From positions 62,001-126,000 of the forward strand of contig NZ_JBHOQV010000156.1 in the NCBI RefSeq assembly GCF_042408735.1: 64,000 bases of DNA. Direction: 5' to 3'. This DNA comes from Thermogemmatispora sp042408735 (lineage in GTDB: Bacteria; Chloroflexota; Ktedonobacteria; Ktedonobacterales; Ktedonobacteraceae). The notes beneath the pieces were generated by a model. The model ran no database searches, was not told where the DNA came from, and saw only the letters and a program-made list of their open reading frames with translations. The translations under genes were made by a program, and so were the position numbers. Shown one piece after another: positions 8,675 to 15,859 of the stretch. How positions within the stretch are numbered: position 1 is the stretch's first letter; every line of letters begins with the position of its first letter.

Positions 8675-9619
8675 CTAGAGACCAAGCCTGCTCAAGTACT
8701 GGCGATTGCGGAGGGCGCTCAGGTAGGGGCTGCCCATCTCTGGCAAGACGTCCTGCTCGACCACAATCCAGCCTTGGTAAGCGTGGTTCTGCAGCCAGGC
8801 CAAGACAGCCGCAAACGGTACCGCTCCCTGGCCCAGCTCACAGAAGAGGCCGTGACGCAGAGCAGTAAAGTAGTCCCATTGCTCAGCGCGGGCCTGCCGT
8901 GCTACCGTTGGCGAGCAGTCCTTAAAATGGAGATGCCAGATGCGCGGAGCGAAGCGCTGGAGAGCATCTTCAATCAGCTCCGGCTCACAGCGGCCACTGC
9001 CATAGAGATAGTGGCCCGTGTCGAAGGCCAGACCGATTATCTGCGGATCGGTCAGGTCCAGGAAGCGGGCGATCTCCTCGGGCGTTTCCACGTAGCCGGC
9101 GCAATGATGGTGGAAGGCCGTGCGCAGTCCGGTGGTCTCGTAAACCGCACGGGCCACTATCTCGCTATGGCGAGCGAAGAGGCGCCACTCGTGAGGGCTG
9201 AGTCCCTGAGCGGAGGAGATTCGCCCGGCGCAGGAGGTGCGCAAGGGATCGCGGCCATTCTCATCGGCCAGCAGGAGCAGCGGTCTCCAACTGTCCCCCC
9301 TGGCCTGGGCCACAGCGGAGAGAAGCCGGGCCGTACGCAGAGCCTGCTCCAGGCCCCTCGGCAGCATCTTTGTTTCTTTGAGCGCGATGGGGACAAAGGC
9401 GGCCACCAGCGTCAGGGCGCGCTGGCTCAGGGCCGCGGCCAGGTGCTCCGCTTCCGTGGGCAGGTAGCCCCAGTCTCCTAGCTCGGTCCCCTCGTAGCCA
9501 GCAGCTCGCAGCTCATCCAGCATCTGTTCCCAGGAAATGGTCGGCCCCCGAGCCTCCTCGAACTCCAACGTTCCCCACGAGCAGGGCGCGTTCGCCACGC
9601 GAACGTTCTCCAATGCCAT
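8675..9619 (-). CDS. iolE: Inosose dehydratase
   Basis: Xylose-isomerase-like TIM barrel that dehydrates scyllo-inosose to 3D-(3,5/4)-trihydroxycyclohexane-1,2-dione. The N terminus ANAPCSWGTLEFE and ELGDWGYLP are typical of IolE-type proteins. Metal ligand candidates are in TAFHHHCAGYVE, IGLAFDTGHYLYG, IWHLHFKD and VVEQDV. It is 314 residues long. AAGGTGAG precedes the ATG. It follows iolD after a 262-bp spacer in which I see no ORF or clear promoter. Related barrels act as epimerases on other sugars, but the complete pathway context supports IolE. Confidence 0.85.
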   Translation of the reverse strand: MALENVRVANAPCSWGTLEFEEARGPTISWEQMLDELRAAGYEGTELGDWGYLPTEAEHLAAALSQRALTLVAAFVPIALKETKMLPRGLEQALRTARLLSAVAQARGDSWRPLLLLADENGRDPLRTSCAGRISSAQGLSPHEWRLFARHSEIVARAVYETTGLRTAFHHHCAGYVETPEEIARFLDLTDPQIIGLAFDTGHYLYGSGRCEPELIEDALQRFAPRIWHLHFKDCSPTVARQARAEQWDYFTALRHGLFCELGQGAVPFAAVLAWLQNHAYQGWIVVEQDVLPEMGSPYLSALRNRQYLSRLGL

Positions 9620-9881
9620 GTCTGCTCACCTTGTAGATCAAGCAAGAAAGCCAGCTAGAACGAACGAAAAATAAGCATACGGCCGCGGTTTCCCGCTACG
9701 CTTCTCCTTTCGCTCCGCCTCTTCCGCTGCGCGGCCTTTCCTTTCCCGCAACCTTGCGGACACGAGGGTCCCCGTCGCGCCTCATCTCTCGCTCTTCAAA
9801 GCGGCATCCCCGTGTCTCTATGCCGTCCGCTATCTGGTCCGGTGGCTGTTGCCTTCCGTCCGCTGCGGCCATATTCCATGA

Positions 9882-11768
9882 CTATAAGAAGTATCGTTCC
9901 TCGGTGCGCATCAGCTCCCACTCGCGGCGAGCGGCCTGGACCTGAGGGCTGGAGCTAACCTCGGCCACGGCCACGTCCCACCAGCTTTCATAGGCGGGGA
10001 CGCTCTCGTAGCGGTCGCACTGCACATAAATCAGCGTTGTGCGATCGAGCGAGCGAGCGATCTCCAGAGCGGACATCACGTCGGCGCTATCGCGGCAGCG
10101 GATCACGTAAGCGCCCAGGCTACGAGCGTTCTCCGCCAGATCGACGGGGAGGGGGAGTACCTCTGAGCCGGCCTCATCGCCGGGCAATCTTCCATTGCGG
10201 GGATAGACGTAGCGTGTTCCAAACCCGTCCTGACCGAGCGAGCGACTCAGGGAGCCGATGCTTTTGAAGCCCTGATTATCGAAGAGCACAATCACCAGCT
10301 TATAGCCTTCCTGGATGGAGGTGACGATCTCGCCATTCATCATCAGATAGGAGCCGTCGCCGACCAGGACGTAGACCTCACGTTCGGGGGCAGCCATTTT
10401 TGCCCCCAGGCCGCCGGCGATCTCATAACCCATACAGCTATAGCCATACTCCAGATGGAACTGCTTCGGATGGCGGGCGCGCCAGAGCTTATGTAGATCA
10501 CCTGGCAAGCTTCCGGCGGCGCAGACGACGATCCCATCGGGCGAGCCGCACTCATTGACGACTCCGATCAACTCCCCCTGTGAAGGCAGCGGTCCGTGAC
10601 GCAGGCCATAGATGCGCGAGACCTCGGCCTCCCACTCGCGATGCAAGGTCTCGGCGCATTCCTGATGCTCGCGCGGCACCCGATAGCCCGCCAACAGCGG
10701 CAGCAGTTCCTCCAGGGTCGCGCGGGCATCGCCAACCAGCGAGAGAGCCAAATGCTTGGCCGCATCGAACTCCGATACATTAATATTGATGAAGCGGACG
10801 TCTGGATGGCGGAAGGCCGTCTTCGAAGCCGTCGTGAAGTCGCTATAGCGTGTGCCAATACCGATGACCAGGTCGGCCTCGCGGGCCACCCGATTCGCGG
10901 CGAACGTGCCCGTTGCTCCCACAGCCCCCAGATTGAGCGGATGATCGAAGCGCAAACTGCCCTTGCCGGCCATCGTTTCGGCCACAGGAATGCCGGTTTC
11001 GGTCACCAGGCGCTCCAGCAGAGAGCAAGCTTCGGAATAGATCACCCCACCGCCAGCGATAATCAGCGGGCGTGCACTGGCCCGAATCCAGGCAGCGGCC
11101 TCCTCCAGTCGCCGGCGATCGGGGCGTGGACGCGGCACATGCCAGACCCGCTTGCAGAAAAACGCCTCTGGGTAAGTATAGGCCTCCGTTTGCACATCCT
11201 GGGGCAAAGCCAGAGTCACCGCCCCCGTCTCGGCCGGGCTGGTCAGGACGCGCATCGCCTCGGGCAAAGCCGTCAGCAGCTGCTCCGGGCGCGTAATCCG
11301 ATCCCAGTAGCGGCTCACCGGCTTAAAGCAATCGTTGACCGAGACATCCTGAGTATGCTCTGACTCCAACTGCTGCAACACCGGGGCCACATTGCGCCGG
11401 GCGAAGAAATCGCCTGGCAGCAAGAGGACCGGCAAGCGGTTAATGGTGGCCGTGGCCGCGCCGGTGATCATATTGGTGGCACCTGGCCCGATCGAGGAGG
11501 TACAGGCGAAGGTCTGCAGCCGGTTCTTGACCTTGGCGTAGGCAATAGCCGTATGGACCATCGCCTGCTCGTTGCGTGCCTGGTAATAGCGGAAATCGGG
11601 CATCTCCTGGAGGGCCTGGCCAATGCCGGCGACATTGCCATGACCGAAGATGCCAAAGCAGCCGGCGAAAAAGGGCTGCTCCAGGCCATCGCGTTCCACA
11701 TACTGATTGCGCAGAAAGGCGATCAGGGCCTGCGCCATCGTCATGCGTCGACCAGCGTGCTCGCTCAT
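9882..11768 (-). CDS. iolD: 3D-(3,5/4)-trihydroxycyclohexane-1,2-dione hydrolase
   Basis: Thiamine diphosphate enzyme that opens the trihydroxycyclohexanedione ring to 5-deoxy-glucuronate. The start at 11768 (MSEHAG) is chosen for GGAGG 6 nt upstream; the upstream TTG has no support. Three domains are visible: the Pyr domain with the cofactor-activating Glu in YQARNEQAMVHTA, the central domain with PLIIAGGGVIYS and GTRYSDF, and the PP domain with the Mg/ThDP motif VGDGSYLMMNGEI. The FFAGCFGIFGHGN stretch is typical of IolD. Length (628) agrees with the family. It follows iolC on the same strand with a 193-bp spacer. Confidence 0.93.
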   Translation of the reverse strand: MSEHAGRRMTMAQALIAFLRNQYVERDGLEQPFFAGCFGIFGHGNVAGIGQALQEMPDFRYYQARNEQAMVHTAIAYAKVKNRLQTFACTSSIGPGATNMITGAATATINRLPVLLLPGDFFARRNVAPVLQQLESEHTQDVSVNDCFKPVSRYWDRITRPEQLLTALPEAMRVLTSPAETGAVTLALPQDVQTEAYTYPEAFFCKRVWHVPRPRPDRRRLEEAAAWIRASARPLIIAGGGVIYSEACSLLERLVTETGIPVAETMAGKGSLRFDHPLNLGAVGATGTFAANRVAREADLVIGIGTRYSDFTTASKTAFRHPDVRFININVSEFDAAKHLALSLVGDARATLEELLPLLAGYRVPREHQECAETLHREWEAEVSRIYGLRHGPLPSQGELIGVVNECGSPDGIVVCAAGSLPGDLHKLWRARHPKQFHLEYGYSCMGYEIAGGLGAKMAAPEREVYVLVGDGSYLMMNGEIVTSIQEGYKLVIVLFDNQGFKSIGSLSRSLGQDGFGTRYVYPRNGRLPGDEAGSEVLPLPVDLAENARSLGAYVIRCRDSADVMSALEIARSLDRTTLIYVQCDRYESVPAYESWWDVAVAEVSSSPQVQAARREWELMRTEERYFL

Positions 11769-11961
11769 TGTTCTCCTCCGGGTGGTCAGCTCACTCACAA
11801 TCAACCTGATGTGACGGATAGCGCCCAGTCCAGGTGGCGAGGTAAGAGGAGGCCTCTCTCCACGGCCTATCTCGCCCCTGGCTTCACTCGTGCATCGACG
11901 TCCTCAGCCTCCTGCCTGGCCCTGCCAGCCAGCGCCCCAGAGACCCCATCGAGGATGAAGG

Positions 11962-13008
11962 TTAGAGGCCACCGCGCTCCTCGATAAAGGCCATCACCTC
12001 AGCGTAGGTCGGCATAAAATCGGCACAGCCATGCCGCGTCACCAGAATCGCCCCGCAGGCATTGCCCAGGCGTGCGGAGCGATACCAATCCCATCCCATC
12101 AGCCGGCCATAGAGCAATCCTGCGGCAAAGGCATCGCCGGCACCCAGAATATTCTGGACCGTCACAGGGAAACCAGGCACCTCGAGGCAGCGAGGAGTGT
12201 CAGATGGGTCCGCAGACGAAGCCAGGTGGACCCGTGAGCCACAAGCGCCCCGCTTCTCCACCAGGACCTGTGGCCCTCGTCGCAGCAGCGCACGGATCGC
12301 CTCCTCGACATCGCCGCCAACCCGAGCGTCGGAGATCTGCGAGTGGGTCACCTGTACCTGCCCAGGATCGCGCAGCATCGCCGCCTTGATCTCGTCCTCG
12401 GTGCCGAGGACCAGATCGACCAGCGGCAGAGCGGAGCGGATCGCCACGCCGAAGGCCCGCTGGTCGTGCCACTGGTCGGGACGATAATCGATATCCAGGA
12501 CCACCGTCGTTCCCTGCTCACGGGCCAGTTCGGCAGCCAGCAACGTGGCGCTGCGACTCGGCTCCTTGCTCAGTCCAGTACCGGTAATCAGCAGAACGTG
12601 GCAGTCACCCAGCGGTGTTGCCAGCACATCGTCGATCGTCAGCTCAATATCAGCGCAGTGGTCGCGATAATAGGTCAGAGGAAAACGATCGGGCGGCTGG
12701 ATGCCCAGCACTACAGCGCTACTGCGATAGCCGGGCTTGCGCACCACGTAACGTGTCTCCACGTCTTCGCGACTGAGGAAGTGGAGGATAAAATCGCCAA
12801 CCTGATCATCGCCGACGGCGGTTAAGAGCGCCGAGCGCAGTCCCAGCCGCCGAGCGCCGACACAGATGTTTGTAGGACAGCCGCCAACATAGGCGGCGAA
12901 GCTTCTAATCTCCTCGAACGGCGCTCCAATGTCGTTGGAGTAGAGGTCGAGGGAAGAGCGCCCCATCGCGACGAGGTCATAGGCTTTCCGCCAACGTTCC
13001 AGTTCCAT
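11962..13008 (-). CDS. iolC: 5-dehydro-2-deoxygluconokinase
   Basis: PfkB/ribokinase-family sugar kinase that phosphorylates 2-deoxy-5-keto-gluconate in inositol catabolism. FAAYVGGCPTNICVGARRLG carries the substrate-binding GG region, VVLDIDYRPDQW is characteristic of IolC, and NILGAGDAFAAGL carries the anion hole and catalytic base Asp292. It lacks the C-terminal DUF2090 aldolase domain that some IolC proteins carry, in agreement with a separate aldolase gene in the cluster. GGGAGA lies 7 nt before the ATG. It is the first enzyme gene after the regulator, preceded by a 378-bp spacer with a palindrome at 13218-13229. Confidence 0.9.
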   Translation of the reverse strand: MELERWRKAYDLVAMGRSSLDLYSNDIGAPFEEIRSFAAYVGGCPTNICVGARRLGLRSALLTAVGDDQVGDFILHFLSREDVETRYVVRKPGYRSSAVVLGIQPPDRFPLTYYRDHCADIELTIDDVLATPLGDCHVLLITGTGLSKEPSRSATLLAAELAREQGTTVVLDIDYRPDQWHDQRAFGVAIRSALPLVDLVLGTEDEIKAAMLRDPGQVQVTHSQISDARVGGDVEEAIRALLRRGPQVLVEKRGACGSRVHLASSADPSDTPRCLEVPGFPVTVQNILGAGDAFAAGLLYGRLMGWDWYRSARLGNACGAILVTRHGCADFMPTYAEVMAFIEERGGL

Positions 13009-13217
13009 CGGCCAGTCTCCCTTATGGTCCCTAATCTCCTTTGACTGAGCAGGTAGCCAGCCAGCCAGACCAGTTCAACCGATCTCCCCCAACGAGAGGA
13101 GCGCCACTTTCCCGCCTCCCTGTCCAGTCCCGCCACTCGCACCTCACCTCGAAGACCCTCCTGGCTCATTCCCGCGCCGCGATCAGCCAGAAGCCGCTTG
13201 CTTGATCTGTCCTACGG

Positions 13218-13229
13218 ACAAGCGCTTGT
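13218..13229. promoter_or_regulatory. Perfect 12-bp palindrome upstream of iolC, candidate operator
   Basis: ACAAGCGCTTGT is a perfect palindrome with a central CG, a layout typical of LacI-family operators. It lies in the 378-bp spacer between the LacI-type regulator and iolC, about 210 bp upstream of the iolC start. I could not find a convincing -35/-10 pair around it, and the rest of 13009-13386 contains no gene. Confidence 0.4.
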
Positions 13230-13386
13230 AAGGCTGAGTTAAGAGGCCGATAGGCTTGGTCCGCCACACCAGCGCCGAGCCAGGTGGCCGCTTCGCGGGC
13301 CGCTGGAAAAGGGACCAGCCGACAGCCCCGATCTGGGACGGGCTGGCGCCACCTGGCAGCCCTGGGCAAGCAAGCCTTTGGTCCGC

Positions 13387-14493
13387 CTAGCCTCTCCTCT
13401 GAGCGCGAGGTACCTGGCCGGAGGGAACCGAAGGTGGGGCTGTGCTCTCGCGAACCACCAGCTCCGGAGCAAGCACATGGTTGTGCCCCTCCTGCTCATG
13501 CAGCAGATCAAGCAGCACCTGCATCGCCAGGCGCCCCAATTCGATACGTGGTTGGCGCACCGTCGTCAAGGGTGGGATAACGCAGCTGGCCATCTCGATA
13601 TCGTCGAAGCCAACCACACTTAGCTCACGAGGAACGGCGATGCCGCGACGGTAACAGGCCATGAGGGCGCCAATCGCCATCATATCATTCTGGCAGAAGA
13701 TCGCACTCACCCCCGCCTCGAGCAGGCGCGGGAGGGCGCGGCGCCCGCAAAGGACATCCTCCTGGGGAGAGGCCTCTTCTGCGGCCATGATCGTCACCCA
13801 GTCCTCACGTGGGACCAGGCCGGCGCTGGCCAGAGCGGCCCGATAGCCCTCCAGCCGCTGGCGGCAGGAGCGTGGGCGGCTATTCGTGCCCAGGTAGCCA
13901 ATGGAGCGATGCCCGAGTGCCACCAGGTGCTCGACCGCCAGCCTGGCTCCGACCAGATCATCCACCGCTACCCAGTGAAGCAACTCGTACTGCGACTCAG
14001 CCTGGCTGTTGATGAGCACCGTCGGCACCCGAATCTGATCGAGCCGCTGCTTGTATTCTCCCGTCATCCGCGAAGAAGCCACCAGAATGCCATCGACGCG
14101 CCGACGGTGAAAGGTCTCGATTACGGCGATCTCCTGCTCGGGATCGTTGTGGGTGGCGCTCAGGAAGACGCTGAGGCCAGCCGAGCGCGCAACCTCCTCG
14201 ATGCCACGCACAACCTCGCTCAAGAAGGGATCGGCGATCGAGGTCACCGCCAGACCAACGGTGCTGGTACGCCGCGTCTGCAGGCTCTGGGCAATAGCGT
14301 TGGGCGTATAGCCCATCTCCAGCGCCAACTGCTGGATGCGCTTGCGTGTCTCCTCGCTGATCAGGGGGCTATCGCGCAAAGCTCGTGACACGGTCGTATG
14401 GGAGACGCCGGCCACGCGCGCGATATCGGCAATCGAGACCTCGCGCGAGCGTCTGGTAGCGGCAACTCGACCGCCGGCTGGTGGGCTACTCAC
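13387..14493 (-). CDS. LacI-family transcriptional regulator of the inositol cluster
   Basis: DNA-binding repressor/activator with an N-terminal helix-turn-helix (VSIADIARVAGVSHTTVSRAL) and hinge helix region (NAIAQSLQTRRTSTVGL), then a periplasmic-binding-protein-like effector domain (VDGILVASS, IGYLGTNSR, AIFCQNDMMAIGAL, VVGFDDIE). The start is set at the GTG at 14493, preceded by AGGAG and AAGGAGG, because a strong promoter and palindrome occupy the longer reading frame. The resulting 368 residues match the family. It heads the inositol genes on the same strand and very probably controls them, plus itself, with inositol or an intermediate as effector. That role is inferred from position and the operator. 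Confidence 0.9.
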   Translation of the reverse strand: MSSPPAGGRVAATRRSREVSIADIARVAGVSHTTVSRALRDSPLISEETRKRIQQLALEMGYTPNAIAQSLQTRRTSTVGLAVTSIADPFLSEVVRGIEEVARSAGLSVFLSATHNDPEQEIAVIETFHRRRVDGILVASSRMTGEYKQRLDQIRVPTVLINSQAESQYELLHWVAVDDLVGARLAVEHLVALGHRSIGYLGTNSRPRSCRQRLEGYRAALASAGLVPREDWVTIMAAEEASPQEDVLCGRRALPRLLEAGVSAIFCQNDMMAIGALMACYRRGIAVPRELSVVGFDDIEMASCVIPPLTTVRQPRIELGRLAMQVLLDLLHEQEGHNHVLAPELVVRESTAPPSVPSGQVPRAQRRG

Positions 14494-14555
14494 TCTGCTC
14501 CTGTTCCTCCTTACCTGCTGGGGATCGGTAACTGGACCGCCCTGGCTTGGGTGTT

Positions 14556-14569
14556 TGCACACGTGTGCA
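14556..14569. promoter_or_regulatory. Perfect 14-bp palindromic operator at the regulator promoter
   Basis: TGCACACGTGTGCA is a perfect inverted repeat centred on CG. It begins 5 bp downstream of the -10 box of the minus-strand promoter at 14575-14604, so it covers the expected transcription start. This is the classic geometry for repression by a LacI-family protein, here presumably autoregulation by the adjacent gene product. Confidence 0.65.
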
Positions 14570-14574
14570 TTAGC

Positions 14575-14604
14575 AGTATAGAGGATGTCATGGGTTGCTG
14601 TCAA
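14575..14604 (-). promoter_or_regulatory. Sigma-70-type promoter of the LacI regulator
   Basis: On the minus strand TTGACA (14604-14599) and TATACT (14580-14575) are separated by 18 bp. The -35 is a perfect consensus and the -10 differs at one position. The expected start, near 14568, falls inside the palindrome, leaving a 5' leader of about 75 nt before the GTG at 14493. Confidence 0.75.
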
Positions 14605-14636
14605 GGGGGTTCTGCCGCTTTATTAAAAGGGACAGA

Positions 14637-14664
14637 GAAACTTATCTGGAGGCTTTGCTATTCT
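14637..14664 (+). promoter_or_regulatory. Weak promoter of the radical SAM gene
   Basis: TATTCT at 14659-14664 is preceded by TGC (extended -10) and, 16 bp further up, by GAAACT as a poor -35. It is divergent from the regulator promoter, so the palindrome at 14556-14569 lies about 70 bp upstream of it. Confidence 0.35.
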
Positions 14665-14703
14665 GAAAAGGCGTGCCGGCGCTCAAGAGGAGGGAGAGAC
14701 TGC

Positions 14704-15564
14704 ATGCATATCTCTTGTGTGGAGGCCAGCAGTATTCTTACGCCACAGCGCGGGGGATTTTTGGTGACGCCTCCTTATCCGTTTACGCACGCGCTGTCGG
14801 TCTATACTGGTTGCGCCTACGGCCAGACGTCCTGTGGCCAGTACTGCTATGCGCGCTTCCTGCCGAACTGGAAGACGGCCGGGAATGGGGTTCCCTGGGG
14901 GCAGGCAGTGCAGGTAAAGGCCAACGCGCCAGCTCTTCTGGAGAGGACGCTGAGTCGCATGTCTCCTGAGCAACGAAGCCGCTTGCGCATTTTTATGAGC
15001 ACGACCACCGACCCCTATCAGCCTCTGGAGCGGCGTTATCGGGTGACGCGCCGCTGCCTGGAGGTCTTCGCCTCCTTTCCTGAGCCGGATCTGCTGGTAG
15101 TGCAGACGCGCTCTCCGCTGGCGGAGCGCGATCTCGATCTGCTGCTTCAGATTCCCTATGCCTGGCTCTCGGTGACTATCGAGACAAACGATATGGAGTA
15201 TTTGCGCCATCTCGGGGGTGGGCCGCCACTGGAACGGCGCTGGCAGTTGGTGCGTCAGGCCAGTGCTCTGGGGGTAAAAACACAGATCACAATTAGCCCT
15301 TGTCTGCGTTTTACTGATGTCAGGACCTTCGGGGAACTGCTCCTTGAAAGTGGCGCACGTCGTTTGGTCGTGGATACGGTTGAGGGCGACGGCGCGGGCG
15401 GCAAGCGCACGGCGCAGACTCCTTTCGCGCTTAAGGAACCGGCCTGGAAGGATGTGCAGCCGGCCCGCGCGCTCTATGCCTATTTGTGCGCGCAGGGGCC
15501 GGTCCGCGGCGTGGCTATCGGCTGGGGTGCCAGTGGTTTTTGCGGTATTGCTCCTCGCCATTAG
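14704..15564 (+). CDS. SplB-like radical SAM protein with CX6CX3C cysteine spacing
   Basis: Radical SAM enzyme of the spore photoproduct lyase-like / Rv2578c group (COG1533 style). The start at 14704 follows GGAGGGAGA. The cluster-binding region reads YTGCAYGQTSCGQYCYARF, giving Cys-x6-Cys-x3-Cys instead of the usual Cys-x3-Cys-x2-Cys. Downstream are MSTTTDPYQPLE, VVQTRSPLAERDLDLL and VSVTIET-like strands (here WLSVTIETND), all typical of the group's barrel. At 286 residues it is about family size. The reaction is unknown. It stands between the divergent LacI regulator and the large ATPase/kinase operon, which has its own promoter; whether it belongs with either is open. Confidence 0.75.
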   Translation: MHISCVEASSILTPQRGGFLVTPPYPFTHALSVYTGCAYGQTSCGQYCYARFLPNWKTAGNGVPWGQAVQVKANAPALLERTLSRMSPEQRSRLRIFMSTTTDPYQPLERRYRVTRRCLEVFASFPEPDLLVVQTRSPLAERDLDLLLQIPYAWLSVTIETNDMEYLRHLGGGPPLERRWQLVRQASALGVKTQITISPCLRFTDVRTFGELLLESGARRLVVDTVEGDGAGGKRTAQTPFALKEPAWKDVQPARALYAYLCAQGPVRGVAIGWGASGFCGIAPRH

Positions 15565-15697
15565 CTGGTTCCCTCTGGCCTGCCAGCGTCGCTTAACCGG
15601 CAGGAGAGAGAAGGACCTTGCTCTTTCGCTGATGGTGCTGAACAAGTCCTCCTGCCTGGCCAGGCCCGCGTCACCCGGTGGTGACGGCGAGCGGCAC

Positions 15698-15727
15698 TTG
15701 CCCGGCGAGAGGAGAGCATGCTATAAT
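15698..15727 (+). promoter_or_regulatory. Promoter of the NERD-kinase/ATPase operon
   Basis: TTGCCC (15698-15703), 18 bp, then a perfect TATAAT (15722-15727). It lies about 130 bp before the GTG of the first gene. The remainder of the 15565-15859 spacer shows no ORF. Confidence 0.6.
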
Positions 15728-15859
15728 CTGGCAGCCCCTTTTGCATCAATATGGGGGTATTGTTGAACTGCAACAAGGAGCTGATCCCACAAGGAATGGT
15801 TTTGGCAGTCCTGTTCCCAGCCTCTCTTTAACCCCGTAATGTAATAAGGAGGCACGTCT

